From: JANWYT01 sp034437555
Lineage (GTDB): Bacteria > Chloroflexota > Anaerolineae > Aggregatilineales > Phototrophicaceae
Direction: 5' to 3'
Assembly: GCA_034437555.1 (NCBI GenBank)
Contig: DAOTTQ010000055.1
Span: 35,789 to 99,788, forward strand
Length of the DNA: 64,000 bases
The position numbers and the translations under genes were made by a program. Below, piece after piece: positions 1 to 8,971 of the stretch. Under the pieces are notes generated by a model, which worked only from the letters and a program-made list of their open reading frames with translations, made no database searches and had not been told where the DNA came from. The number at the start of each line of letters is the position of its first letter. Position 1 is the first letter of the stretch.

Positions 1-626
1 ACACCGTTGTTATTGTTCATGTGGAACTCAATCACCCATGGCTCCATCACTTCTAGCCAATAGTCCCAAGTGTAGGTGCTATCGCTAAACAGGTGGGCAT
101 GTCCCACGTCCAAACAGGCGCGTAAATAGGGATGATTCACATCCGCCAGCAAGTTGCCAATAATCGTGGGGTCAAACTCCCACATATTCTCTAGTGCCAA
201 ATAAACGCCATGCGATTCGGCATATTCGGCTAAAGGCAACCAAAATTCCACATTACGCTGATGCCACCCTACACGGTAAAATGTATTGTGCAATGACCCA
301 ATAAAATTGGCATGAAACACCACTTGTTTTGCGCCCAGTTCTGCGGCGCTGCGGATGGCGTGGCTGTAGCGTGACACACACACCGCGTTAATGCGGGGGT
401 CGGGGCTACCGCTTACCATGTCTAGGAAGGGCCCATGAAGCGTAATGTCACCAGAAACATCACGAAGCAAGTCCTTATATTCGTTGACGGTCTGTCGCCA
501 GTCACCGTCTAGCACATCAGGGAAGGCAAACGCCATAATTTCAACGCCCAGCCCGCGCTCTTTTGCGAGTGCCACACATTCATGGATATTGTTACGACTT
601 GCACTTAGCAGAACACGGTCTAACAT
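1..626 (-). CDS. Sugar phosphate isomerase/epimerase (AP endonuclease 2 family TIM barrel), 3' end outside window
   Basis: Partial gene: 208 codons are present and the C-terminus lies beyond base 1. The ATG at 626-624 opens a protein starting MLDRVLLSASRNN. Motifs of the xylose-isomerase-like TIM barrel are visible in order: LHGPF (about residues 63-67), FHAN (104-107), LEN (145-147), DVGHAH (173-178) and FHMNNN (about 201). The His, Glu and Asp residues of these motifs bind the divalent metal in this superfamily. Members isomerise or epimerise sugars or their phosphates, or act as endonuclease IV; the LEN...DVGHAH pattern is more typical of the sugar-isomerase branch. It is divergent from the FAD oxidase at 747, sharing a 120-base intergenic region. 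The substrate cannot be told from the sequence. Confidence 0.8.
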   Translation of the reverse strand, partial: MLDRVLLSASRNNIHECVALAKERGLGVEIMAFAFPDVLDGDWRQTVNEYKDLLRDVSGDITLHGPFLDMVSGSPDPRINAVCVSRYSHAIRSAAELGAKQVVFHANFIGSLHNTFYRVGWHQRNVEFWLPLAEYAESHGVYLALENMWEFDPTIIGNLLADVNHPYLRACLDVGHAHLFSDSTYTWDYWLEVMEPWVIEFHMNNNNG

Positions 627-746
627 AATGAATTGTCCTAAATGATAAGACGAGATGATATGATTTTAGTTTACATTAAAAACTTCAAAGTTTGTTCTCT
701 GTAACTGTTATAAGGTTGTTCAGGTTTTGTTAGAAAGGTTCATACA

Positions 747-1898
747 ATGACTGTTTCTCACTGGCAATCCAATCATCCCCCCACCTATGATACCGATTTA
801 TTGATTATCGGGGCAGGTTTGGCGGGATGTTCGGCGGCGTACTTTGCCAAACAAGAAGGCTTAAAAGTAACGATTGTAGAGAAAGCCGACCTTGCCTTAG
901 GTGCAAGTGGGCGCAACGCCGGCTTTATGATTAGTGGGCTGGATACGTATTATCATCACGCCGTAGAAAAATATGGTGCAAGCGTAACCCGTGAATTGTG
1001 GGGATTGTCGTTAGAAACGTTGGCGTTTTGGCGTGAAGTCGTCGCGCAATCAGGCGGTGCTGTGCCAATGTGGAATTGCGGTAGCCTGCTTTTAGCCGAA
1101 AGCGCAGAAGAAGCCAAAGACCTAGAGCAAGCGCACGCCTCTTTAACCGAAAATGGCATCGACACAGAGTTCTTTAGCTCCGACCCCCTCAATCGGGGTT
1201 ATTATGCCGCCATCAAACAGCACAGCGATGGCGCGGTGCATCCTGTTTTGCTAACCCAAGAGCTATTTAAGCAAAGTGGCGCAGAACTCATCGCCAATAA
1301 TGAGCTATATGCCCTAGAACAACACGCCGACCATGTGGTCGCGCACACGCGCCTACACACCGTTCGGGCGCGGTATGTGTTGCTGTGTACCAATGCCTAT
1401 TCGGCACAAATCGACCCCTATTTTGAGGGCAAGGTGATTCCCACACGGGCGCAAGCCCTCGTCACAGAACCGCTCTCTGCCCCTGTGATGGAGACCTGTG
1501 GCTATAGTAACTATGGCTATATGTACTATCGCATGACGTTTGACGGGCGGTTTTTAATGGGTGGGGCGCGGAATCACTATAAGCCCCTAGAAAATGACAC
1601 CACAGAGGACAAAATTAACCCCCTCGTGCAAGCCAAGCTAGATGAGTATGTGCAACGCTACTTCCCCGATGTCACCGCGCCTGTGGCACGCCGTTGGTCG
1701 GGCATTATGGGCTTTAGCGTGGATGGCTTGCCGTTAGTTGGCACATTACCCCATCGTGAGCGCATTGGCTTTGCTGTCGGGTTTACGGGGCATGGGCTGG
1801 CAATGGGCGCAGGCACAGTAAAGCGTGCGCTGGCAAAGCTGCTGCATGGGGAACACGCTGGCGCGGTGGATGTAAGCCGTTTTGGGCTAACCGTCTAA
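747..1898 (+). CDS. FAD-dependent oxidoreductase of the D-amino-acid oxidase (DAO) family
   Basis: A 383-residue flavoenzyme. The N-terminal Rossmann motif IGAGLAGCSAAYFA (about residues 21-34) followed by an acidic strand end (VEK) and GASGRNAGF (about 52-60) is the classic DAO/glycine-oxidase/PuuB FAD-binding signature. The C-terminal RRWSGIMGFSVDGLPLVG and GFTGHGLAMG segments form the second FAD contact. Such enzymes oxidise amines or amino acids to imines with release of hydrogen peroxide or electron transfer; gamma-glutamylputrescine oxidase-like and sarcosine oxidase-like members look similar. No signal peptide, so cytoplasmic. An AAAGG about eight bases before the ATG supports the start. 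It stands alone; the downstream MFS gene is convergent. Confidence 0.87.
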   Translation: MTVSHWQSNHPPTYDTDLLIIGAGLAGCSAAYFAKQEGLKVTIVEKADLALGASGRNAGFMISGLDTYYHHAVEKYGASVTRELWGLSLETLAFWREVVAQSGGAVPMWNCGSLLLAESAEEAKDLEQAHASLTENGIDTEFFSSDPLNRGYYAAIKQHSDGAVHPVLLTQELFKQSGAELIANNELYALEQHADHVVAHTRLHTVRARYVLLCTNAYSAQIDPYFEGKVIPTRAQALVTEPLSAPVMETCGYSNYGYMYYRMTFDGRFLMGGARNHYKPLENDTTEDKINPLVQAKLDEYVQRYFPDVTAPVARRWSGIMGFSVDGLPLVGTLPHRERIGFAVGFTGHGLAMGAGTVKRALAKLLHGEHAGAVDVSRFGLTV

Positions 1899-1928
1899 GG
1901 ATTATATTCGTTTTAGGGTGAAGATGTG

Positions 1929-3092
1929 CTATATAGCATTTTCGGGGGGTGTGTCTATTGCAATGGGGCGCACCCACCCTAACCCCACCAAACTCGCCAT
2001 CAATACCAATACGCCAAAGCAAGACATGGCAGGAATAACGCCAATACTTTCGCTCAAAAAGCCAATGACCACGCTAGGAAAGCTAAAGCCCGCATATGCC
2101 AACGTAAAAAAGCCACTCATGGCTCTCGCGCGATGTTCCGAAGGGCTATCACGGGTAACACGGCTTAATGCGCCATAGTAGGTAAAGCCATAGCACCCCG
2201 AACCTGCCAAACTTGCGCCCCCCACCACCAACGCAATGATGCCCGTCCACGCACCAAATACCAGCACCGCATAGCCCATCGGCACCAAAAACAAGCCAAT
2301 TTTAAGCGCGGTGTTCGGCTCAAAACGCCTTGCAATGGGTTGCACCAATGCGCCTGTGCCATTAATAGCGAACAACGCCACCCCCGCCCACGATGCCAGC
2401 CCGTACTTGCTTAATTGCAATGGCAACACGGCAATCACAATACCCGTTACCGCCCATGCGATTGCCAACAGCAAGCCCATCTTGATAACAAGCGGGTTAA
2501 AAAAGGGCAAACGCACTAATTTCGCCGTCGGGTTAGAGGGCGCATACGCGGGCAAACGCCACAATAGCCACAAGCATACACCCGTTGCTATCACCACCAG
2601 CCAATAGCTAAGTGGCACAAGCGTCATGCCAAAGCTAATGAAGAGGCTGGTGAGCAATGCGCCCATCCCAAAGCCCAGCGAGGTCATCATGCCCACATAC
2701 ATCGCCACTCTGTCAGCGCGGCTAGGGTTTAGCTCGGATAAGTAGGCTGTGCCTGCCCCAATGCTTAAACCCACGCCCACGCCCTGTAAGAGACGTGCGA
2801 CAAAAAGCGCGTTCATGTTGGGGAATAAAATCATGGCAATGGTTGCCAATAACGATGACGACAAGCCCAGCAAGAGCATAGGCTTTCGCCCTACGCGGTC
2901 ACTTGCCCCCCCAAATAGGATGAGGCACAACAACAACGCCACCGTATACATGGCAAATACCAGCGATGTAATGCCTCCGCCCACGTTTGCCAGCTTGGCA
3001 TATTCAGGATAAAGGGGCGTTTCTAAATTAACGGCAACCGTCACTAAAAACAGCGTTGCCGATACCAGCATACTAGCGCGTTCCGTGTTCAT
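1929..3092 (-). CDS. MFS transporter (12-TM efflux-type permease)
   Basis: A 387-residue, very hydrophobic protein with about 12 predicted membrane segments. After TM2 it carries the MFS loop motif GGASDRVGRKPMLLLG (about residues 60-75, the G-x-x-x-D-R-x-G-R-K consensus), and the matching central-loop region follows TM6. Architecture fits the drug-resistance/sugar-efflux branch of the major facilitator superfamily; the substrate is unknown. The ATG overlaps the stop of the upstream maf gene by four bases (ATGA), so the two are translationally coupled. It converges on the FAD oxidase gene with about 30 bases between stops. Confidence 0.88.
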   Translation of the reverse strand: MNTERASMLVSATLFLVTVAVNLETPLYPEYAKLANVGGGITSLVFAMYTVALLLCLILFGGASDRVGRKPMLLLGLSSSLLATIAMILFPNMNALFVARLLQGVGVGLSIGAGTAYLSELNPSRADRVAMYVGMMTSLGFGMGALLTSLFISFGMTLVPLSYWLVVIATGVCLWLLWRLPAYAPSNPTAKLVRLPFFNPLVIKMGLLLAIAWAVTGIVIAVLPLQLSKYGLASWAGVALFAINGTGALVQPIARRFEPNTALKIGLFLVPMGYAVLVFGAWTGIIALVVGGASLAGSGCYGFTYYGALSRVTRDSPSEHRARAMSGFFTLAYAGFSFPSVVIGFLSESIGVIPAMSCFGVLVLMASLVGLGWVRPIAIDTPPENAI

Positions 3093-3763
3093 GCGTCTGT
3101 TACCCCTAGTGTAATGAGGGCTTGTTTTACTTCATCAATGGGCAAGCCCACCACGTTGGTATGGCTTCCCCGTACGCGTGCCACCGGATGAAAGCCTTCA
3201 TGCTGGATGGCATAACTGCCTGCTTTGTCAAAGGGGTCGCCTGTGGCAATATATGCCTCTATTTCGGCATCCGTATAATCACGCATGGTTACAGTGGTTT
3301 GCACAATTTCTGTGTGCCGTTGCTCCCCGTTCACTTGTAGCGTAAACGCTGTACAAACAAGGTGGTCACGGTTGCGAAGGGCTTGCAACATGGCGCGGGC
3401 TTCATCAGCATTAGCAGGCTTGCCCAAAATACGCCCCTGCACTGCATCCAACATCACCCCAATGGTATCGGCAGCCAAAATAACCACCGTATCGGCGGCG
3501 AGGATGTGAACGATTTTTTGAGCCACCACATAGCTCATGTTTGCAGGGTGGGTTTGGCGCAAAAGCTGGTGCGTGGCTTGTGCTTTCTCTTGTGAAAGGC
3601 GTTGCACATACACAAAGGGCGGTTCATCGGGGGCTTGGGCTTCGTCAATGTCGGGCTTCATAATGTCAAATGTTAGCCCCAAACTCGCTAAAAGTTCTTT
3701 TCGGCGTGGAGATGAGGACGCTAAAATAAGGGGTTTGTGCTGTTTCATAAAAACACTATCCAT
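3089..3763 (-). CDS. maf: Maf family nucleotide pyrophosphatase
   Basis: A 224-residue Maf/YhdE/YceF-family protein, which hydrolyses dTTP/UTP or modified pyrimidine triphosphates to monophosphates in the cytoplasm. The N-terminal LILASSSPRRKELL phosphate-binding motif (about residues 12-25), a central ADT acidic motif, RILGKP, and the C-terminal DPFDKAGSYAIQ segment (usually DKAGAYGIQ) are clear. The middle is longer than usual: an ILAADTVV-ILAADTIG tandem near residues 75-95 looks like a short internal duplication, and extra residues precede RILGKP. Two start codons are possible, the ATG at 3763 or an internal one at 3748 (MKQHKP). Coupled by ATGA to the downstream MFS gene. Confidence 0.88.
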   Translation of the reverse strand: MDSVFMKQHKPLILASSSPRRKELLASLGLTFDIMKPDIDEAQAPDEPPFVYVQRLSQEKAQATHQLLRQTHPANMSYVVAQKIVHILAADTVVILAADTIGVMLDAVQGRILGKPANADEARAMLQALRNRDHLVCTAFTLQVNGEQRHTEIVQTTVTMRDYTDAEIEAYIATGDPFDKAGSYAIQHEGFHPVARVRGSHTNVVGLPIDEVKQALITLGVTDA

Positions 3764-3801
3764 TGTGGCGTTAGTATGGGGCTATTGTAACGCAAATTTA
3801 C

Positions 3802-5349
3802 CTAATCTAAGTAACCCAATGCCCTTAAGTTTTCTAGCACTTCATCGCTATACCCCTGTGAGGCGTGGTGGGGTGCGTTGTGGTGGGCAATACTCGCCAC
3901 AAAGTCATTCAGATGCCCTTGCAATTGTGCCGTTAGGGGCGCATCTTGGGGCGCGATATTGCTCGCTTCGGTGGGGTCTTGTGCCACATTAAACACTTCT
4001 TGTCCGTCTGTGCCCGCTGTTGCCAGCTTATAATCGCCGTGATACACGCCACGCCGTACCTGGTTTAGGCGCAGTTTCTCCACAAAGGGGGCGCGTTTGC
4101 CTGTCATAATGTTCAGCAGGTTGACGGGTGGATAGGCTTCACTAAACGCAATGCCCCCTTCGCTGTCGGGCTTGCCATTCAGTGCGCTCATTAGCGACAA
4201 TTCTTTAATGCGTCCGTTGGGGTCATCGGGTGCAAAGGGTGTCTTTACGCCTGCCACGTCTAATATCGTGTGGAAAATGCGCCGTGTAGATACATTCTGA
4301 GCGATGCGCTTCTGTGGAAAGTGGTCGGGGTAGCGCACAATGAGCGGCACATGCACCAATTCTTGATACACCACAAAACTATGCCCAAAATAATTGTGGT
4401 CACCGTGTCCTTCGCCGTGGTCTGCGCCAATGATTACCAACGTATTGTCTAAAGCACCCGTCTTTTTAAGCGCGTCTAATGCCTGCCCCAACAAAGCATC
4501 TTGTTCGATGATGGATGCGTCATAATAGGCGTTAAGGGTGTGGGTTTGCCAATCTTCTAGGGGGGATTCTATAGGGCTAATCCAACCCACGCCGTCTGCA
4601 TTGTGTTGTGCCATCCACCGTTGTGAGGCGGGGCTACGGCGCACATCAGGTGCAATACGGTCTAGGGTGCTGGCAGACGGACGCAGGGGCATGTGCGTTC
4701 CCATCAAATTAACATACGCAAAAAGTGGGTGCTTGGGCGATGTTTTTGTGTGGCGTTGCCAATAGGTTTGTAGGTCTTGCAGGCTATGGGCGGTATGCCC
4801 TTTATAGTTTGCCAGCCGTGTCCAGATGGGTGTAATAAGGGGGTTTAGCCCCAAACGAAACAGCGTATCTGAATGGGCAAAACGATTGGTTAATTGCCTT
4901 GCAAAACGGCTAAAACGCGCTTCAAATTCACGGATGATGCCCCCCTTACGCTCACGGGGGCGGTTTGGGCTTGCACCTGCATAATTATAGAATTCGTCAA
5001 AGCCGCGCTGTAAGCCATTGTTTAGCACGCCCACCAGAGGGTTATTGCAAAACGCCACTGTACGATAATCGGCAACCTGTAATAGCTCGGCAAGAGTAGG
5101 ATGCACGCCCGAAAGCCCATCAAACGCCTGTGTTAGATGGTGTTGTGAGGGGTATAAACCCGTGAACAATGAACCATGTGCAGGAACTGTCCATTGGGCG
5201 GGCGCAATGGCGCGGTCAAACACGGTGGCATCTTGGGCAAAGTTATCAAAGGCGGGGGAGGTGGTGCGGTCATAGCCGTAGAGCGATAAACGGTCACGGC
5301 GTTGGGTGTCAAGTACAATAAACAGCACGTTAGGGGCGGTTTGCGTCAT
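3802..5349 (-). CDS. Sulfatase-fold hydrolase (alkaline phosphatase superfamily) with Thr at the nucleophile position
   Basis: A 515-residue protein starting NVLFIVLDTQRRDRLSLYGY, the usual sulfatase opening with a metal-binding Asp at about residue 14. The nucleophile segment reads WTVPAHGSLFTGLYPS (about 53-68): canonical sulfatases have C/S-x-P-x-R there, whereas this protein has T54-V-P-A-H. A second metal motif, ADHGEGHG, lies near residues 309-316, followed by FGHSFVVYQELVHVPLIV. With Thr in place of the Cys that becomes formylglycine, a phosphodiesterase, phosphatase or phosphotransferase activity is more likely than sulfate-ester hydrolysis. There is no N-terminal signal peptide. AAGGCAG lies about six bases before the ATG. 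Confidence 0.82.
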   Translation of the reverse strand: MTQTAPNVLFIVLDTQRRDRLSLYGYDRTTSPAFDNFAQDATVFDRAIAPAQWTVPAHGSLFTGLYPSQHHLTQAFDGLSGVHPTLAELLQVADYRTVAFCNNPLVGVLNNGLQRGFDEFYNYAGASPNRPRERKGGIIREFEARFSRFARQLTNRFAHSDTLFRLGLNPLITPIWTRLANYKGHTAHSLQDLQTYWQRHTKTSPKHPLFAYVNLMGTHMPLRPSASTLDRIAPDVRRSPASQRWMAQHNADGVGWISPIESPLEDWQTHTLNAYYDASIIEQDALLGQALDALKKTGALDNTLVIIGADHGEGHGDHNYFGHSFVVYQELVHVPLIVRYPDHFPQKRIAQNVSTRRIFHTILDVAGVKTPFAPDDPNGRIKELSLMSALNGKPDSEGGIAFSEAYPPVNLLNIMTGKRAPFVEKLRLNQVRRGVYHGDYKLATAGTDGQEVFNVAQDPTEASNIAPQDAPLTAQLQGHLNDFVASIAHHNAPHHASQGYSDEVLENLRALGYLD

Positions 5350-5492
5350 GGTCTGCCTTCTTTGTGAATGTCGGGCAGAAGCATAGCACCAACCCCCACC
5401 AGAAAATAGTGTGCATCATCTTTAACAAAAGATGCTTTAAGGGCAAGGGTTCAATAACTTGCACTCTCATCAAATCAAGTGCGTCACTGTTG

Positions 5493-7778
5493 TTATGGTA
5501 CATTACCCAACATGCGGTTGAGCATAAACCCAAAGGTGCTTCCTTTGCCCGCCTCACTTTCAAATAAAACGCCTCCGCGATGCCGTATGATAATATTCTT
5601 AACCAAGTGAAGCCCTAGCCCTGTCCCCTCAATTTCTTTGGGGTGGCTGTTAGTTGCCCTAAAGAAGGGGGTAAAGATACGGGCTTGCTGTTCTAATGGC
5701 ACACCATAGCCCGTATCTACCACCTTAAAGGTGACGGAATGTTTATCTACTTGCAAAATGACGTTAACATCACCGCTTTTGGGCGTGTACTTTAGCGCAT
5801 TGCCAATCAGGTTCTTGACGGCTTCATAGAGTTGCGTGGGGTCGCCTAAAACAAATGCGGGCATATCTGATGGCGTGAGCGTATAGGTAATTTGGCGTTC
5901 TTTAGCCTGTTCTATCCACTCCTCATAAGACTCATTGACGATATGGCACAGGTCTAATGTATACAAGTTCCCTCGTCCAATTTCCTCAATGTGTTTTAAC
6001 GACAAAACATCGTTAATCATCGTTGACATCTTGTGGATTTGTGCTTGAATTTGGCTCACATAATGTTTAACAGTAGCATCTTGTGCAATGCCTAGGCCAC
6101 CGAGCATTTCGGCATAGCCATTTATGCCCGACAACGGTTGCTTTAGGTCGTGGGCAGCAATGAGTATCATTTCACTTTTAAGCTCTTCTAGCTTACGCAA
6201 TTGCGTAATGAGGGCATCCATATCCTCCATTTGGCGGTTTGCTTCGTCATGAAGGCGTGCGTTTTCAATAGCACTGGCAACTTGTGAGGCAAACACCTCA
6301 AGACGGCGCATGGCTTGTTCGTCAAAGCGGTGGGGGGTGCGGCTGTCAAGGTTAATAAAGCCCACAATTCTACCGTCCACCAAAATGGGCGCACACACAT
6401 AAGACCGAATTTGAAACGTTTTATCCACAATGCCCCATGACGAATGCCCTTTGGTATCGGCAATATAAAGCGGTTGTTGGGTGTCAATAACCTGCTGAAA
6501 GGTGTCATAATCGTTTAAGGGAAACACATAATCGGCTAAAAATTGGTTTTGTTCATCATCATAGCCCTTGCTAGCGCGAATCCGTCCAAGTGTGGGGCTA
6601 TCCAAAAGCAAAATGTTGGCAGCGTCGTAAGTCACCACTTTGCTGACGATATCTAGAGCAAGCGTCATTACGCGCTCAAGGTCTAGCGTGCTGTGGACGG
6701 TGTTAGCAATTTTTAGCAAGCTGTCTCGATAGGCTTGTTCGGTGCGTTCTTGTTGTCGGGCGCGGTATTGCCACGTCACGTCATGCCACATAATCACGCT
6801 ACCGCGCTTGACGTTTTTATTACTCATAATGGGATTACTTTCAATGTCCCAATACGTGCCTTTATACTCAAAATAAGGCATATCAAGGCGGTTAGGCTTG
6901 GTATTAAGCCACTGACGAGCATATTCTGGCGAAAGTTCTTCTAGGGTTTTGCCCGTTACGCGATCATTTTCTAAGCCCAAAATGCCACGCATCCGCGCAT
7001 TCATTGTTAAAACACGGTGCGCCGTATCCACCACCACCACACCCGAAGGCACGCTGTTTAAGATACGGTCATACGCTAGGGGCATCACCTCTAAAAATTG
7101 CAGTCTAAATACTGCCAACCACAGGCACAGCATCCCCACCCCAAAGGTAATGGGTACGGGGTGAAAAATGCCAAAATTAACGTCTAGCACCTGCGAATAA
7201 TTGCCAATGAAGGGAATAAGCGTGCCTGCAATCAGCATGATGCCCTGTGCGCGGTAGACGTTACGTTGTGTCCACCAAAAACGCGCCAATAGCAAAAATA
7301 CTATCGCAAAAACCGCGATGCTATACGAAGCACTCACAATAAACCATTCGCCATAGTCGGCAATGAACACGGGGGGGATTTGTGATGTATCGTATGTCAC
7401 ACTATCCCAAATGAGGGTGTGCCATTCGTTTGTCCACGCCAGAACAATGGTGATAAAAGGAATAGCACCTATTAAAGTACAAAAGCGTGGGGTAAGCCAG
7501 TGTTCTAGCCCGTTAAACGTCATCACCAGTGACAACCACGCGACAGGTAATATGTACAAGCCCAAATATTGGAACTTTGCCAATGTCACAATGGTTGCTA
7601 CATCAAAGGAGATAAACTGCAAGCCGTAAAACGGCATTGCGATGACAATACCCACAAGAGAAAGAAGAAACGACTTTGCGCCCAGTGTTTTACGCCACTG
7701 CCACGTATAACGAATACCAAGGATTGCCACAAAGATGATAAAGAAAATAAGCGTAAGATTGACAATCTGCCAAGCCAT
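5493..7778 (-). CDS. Membrane sensor histidine kinase (7TM - PAS - GAF - HisKA - HATPase)
   Basis: About 761 residues from the ATG at 7778; an upstream TTG (7832) keeps the frame open but adds an unlikely 18-residue leader before the first membrane helix. Domains in order: seven N-terminal transmembrane helices (about residues 1-230, the histidine-kinase 7TM type), a PAS domain (about 235-340), a GAF domain (about 370-510) ending in GRIVGFINLDS, a HisKA dimerisation domain with the phospho-acceptor in LIAAHDLKQPL (His about 543), and an HATPase_c domain with N-box LIGNALKYT, G1 DTGYGVP and G2 GTGLGLHLV. It probably senses a membrane or small-molecule signal. No response regulator is adjacent, so it is an orphan kinase. 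Confidence 0.9.
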   Translation of the reverse strand: MAWQIVNLTLIFFIIFVAILGIRYTWQWRKTLGAKSFLLSLVGIVIAMPFYGLQFISFDVATIVTLAKFQYLGLYILPVAWLSLVMTFNGLEHWLTPRFCTLIGAIPFITIVLAWTNEWHTLIWDSVTYDTSQIPPVFIADYGEWFIVSASYSIAVFAIVFLLLARFWWTQRNVYRAQGIMLIAGTLIPFIGNYSQVLDVNFGIFHPVPITFGVGMLCLWLAVFRLQFLEVMPLAYDRILNSVPSGVVVVDTAHRVLTMNARMRGILGLENDRVTGKTLEELSPEYARQWLNTKPNRLDMPYFEYKGTYWDIESNPIMSNKNVKRGSVIMWHDVTWQYRARQQERTEQAYRDSLLKIANTVHSTLDLERVMTLALDIVSKVVTYDAANILLLDSPTLGRIRASKGYDDEQNQFLADYVFPLNDYDTFQQVIDTQQPLYIADTKGHSSWGIVDKTFQIRSYVCAPILVDGRIVGFINLDSRTPHRFDEQAMRRLEVFASQVASAIENARLHDEANRQMEDMDALITQLRKLEELKSEMILIAAHDLKQPLSGINGYAEMLGGLGIAQDATVKHYVSQIQAQIHKMSTMINDVLSLKHIEEIGRGNLYTLDLCHIVNESYEEWIEQAKERQITYTLTPSDMPAFVLGDPTQLYEAVKNLIGNALKYTPKSGDVNVILQVDKHSVTFKVVDTGYGVPLEQQARIFTPFFRATNSHPKEIEGTGLGLHLVKNIIIRHRGGVLFESEAGKGSTFGFMLNRMLGNVP

Positions 7779-7943
7779 TTTAGCGACACTCTCACATAAG
7801 TTAACCCCGAAAGCCAATGGCGACGATGCCAAGCTTTGTCAGCCACAATGAGTATTAAAACATTTATTTCTGCATTATGCAAGTGAGGATAAGAGGGTAA
7901 AAGTGGGGAAGGGGTTTGAGGAATGGACGCGAAAAAGAAAAAA

Positions 7944-7961
7944 GGCACGAACTATTGTGCC
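7944..7961 (-). terminator. Hairpin plus T-tract terminator after the 8001-8390 gene
   Basis: GGCAC (7944-7948) and GTGCC (7957-7961) pair around an 8-base loop. Read on the minus strand the hairpin is followed at once by TTTTTTCTTTTTC. It sits about 40 bases after the stop of the STAS-like gene. The stem is short (5 bp), so confidence is moderate. Confidence 0.55.
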
Positions 7962-8000
7962 ATTTCCCTTTTTATTTATAAAACGCAATGCTATTTTAAG

Positions 8001-8390
8001 CTATGAACCTTGCTCTTCTGATTGTGATGCAGTGTAATCATCTAAAAAGGCTTGGGCTTCACTTAGTGTGGCAAATTGCTTAACACGCTGAAAGCGCACA
8101 ATGCGAAGAACCATGTCCACCATGGCTTTCACCATCGGGCGTTGCCCCACCAGCACTATGATACCGCTTCGGGGATGAGAGAAACCGGGTCCCATTCTTG
8201 ATTGAAGCCAGTTATTGGGAATACGAGAAACGCCGCTAAAATCTGTAATACTATGAAGTGTGTGAGGGATACTATCGCGAAGTTGTTTCTCTTTAACGTA
8301 TGCCTCATTTAATTGCTCAATTGTCCAAGGTTCGTCTATCACATACGTGATATACTTCTGGTCAGGATGTAATTCAAGATTTACTGGCAT
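8001..8390 (-). CDS. Small STAS/SpoIIAA-like domain protein
   Basis: A 129-residue soluble protein. Its pattern (an initial strand with YITYVIDEPWTIEQL, HSITDFSGVSRIP in the middle, a buried GIIVLVGQRP strand and a helix AMVDMVLRIVRF, ending in TLSEAQAFLDDY) resembles SpoIIAA-like/STAS proteins of unknown function found in Chloroflexota. TLSEAQAFLDD is typical of the last helix in that fold. No catalytic motif is visible. The C-terminal SQSEEQGS is probably disordered. AAGGAAAC lies just upstream of the ATG. A minus-strand promoter-like TTGATT-17-TATAGC (8433-8405) precedes it. Confidence 0.55.
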   Translation of the reverse strand: MPVNLELHPDQKYITYVIDEPWTIEQLNEAYVKEKQLRDSIPHTLHSITDFSGVSRIPNNWLQSRMGPGFSHPRSGIIVLVGQRPMVKAMVDMVLRIVRFQRVKQFATLSEAQAFLDDYTASQSEEQGS

Positions 8391-8522
8391 CTCTGTTTCC
8401 TTGTGCTATAATTGTCTGAGTGGGATAAATCAATGATACCACAATTTACTGTGGAAAAAAAGCGTTAAAGTACTCAAATGCAATGTACATAAATCTTAAT
8501 AATCTAACAGGAGACGAAAAAG

Positions 8523-8933
8523 ATGGCAAACCTGAAATTGCAAAATGCCTCTAGCTGGACAATTTTTATTTTTGGCGTATTGGCGTTTTTGCTGGGTGCA
8601 ATCGGCATTTTTTCGCCAGAATTCTTGCTAAGTGTGCTGGGTTTTGAAGTGCTAGAACGTGCTAGCCGTGTGGCTGGCGACTATACCACCACGTTTTTAA
8701 CCGCTTCGTCTATGGCTTCGTTTAACATGGGCGCATATTATGTGCTGGCAAGCCTTAGCAATTGGAAGGCGTTTTATCTGTGGACTGTGCCGTTTCGCTG
8801 TGTCACCTTTACAGTGTTTACGCTGGCAGTGGTGGGCGGGGTTGCACCACAGGGCTTTATTGGCGTGGCGGTTTGGGAACTCATTGGCGCGATTGCGACC
8901 GGCATCGCCCTCTATCGTGAGCGCAACACTTAG
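8523..8933 (+). CDS. Small four-helix integral membrane protein, function unknown
   Basis: A 136-residue protein with four predicted transmembrane helices: WTIFIFGVLAFLLGAIGIFS, a central FNMGAYYVLASL segment, FYLWTVPFRCVTFTVFTLAVVGG and GVAVWELIGAIATGIALY. The family is not recognised; the layout is like small DUF4345- or DoxX-type membrane proteins. A strong Shine-Dalgarno AGGAGA (8509-8514) eight bases before the ATG supports both the gene and its start. It stands alone between divergent and convergent neighbours. Confidence 0.7.
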   Translation: MANLKLQNASSWTIFIFGVLAFLLGAIGIFSPEFLLSVLGFEVLERASRVAGDYTTTFLTASSMASFNMGAYYVLASLSNWKAFYLWTVPFRCVTFTVFTLAVVGGVAPQGFIGVAVWELIGAIATGIALYRERNT

Positions 8934-8943
8934 TTGTTATAGC

Positions 8944-8963
8944 GGGCTTGGCTCACCAAGCCC
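8944..8963 (+). terminator. Stem-loop between convergent genes
   Basis: Perfect 8-bp stem GGGCTTGG (8944-8951) / CCAAGCCC (8956-8963) with a CTCA tetraloop, 11 bases after the stop of the 8523 gene and 9 bases from the stop of the convergent thioesterase. The following bases CTTCTGCTTT are only partly T-rich, so it may serve both strands weakly. Confidence 0.55.
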
Positions 8964-8971
8964 CTTCTGCT

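Noticed and set aside
5413..5435. GCATC...GATGC hairpin between the sulfatase and histidine kinase genes
   Set aside because: A 5-7 bp stem without a T-tract, in a gap of 140 bases; too weak to call a terminator.
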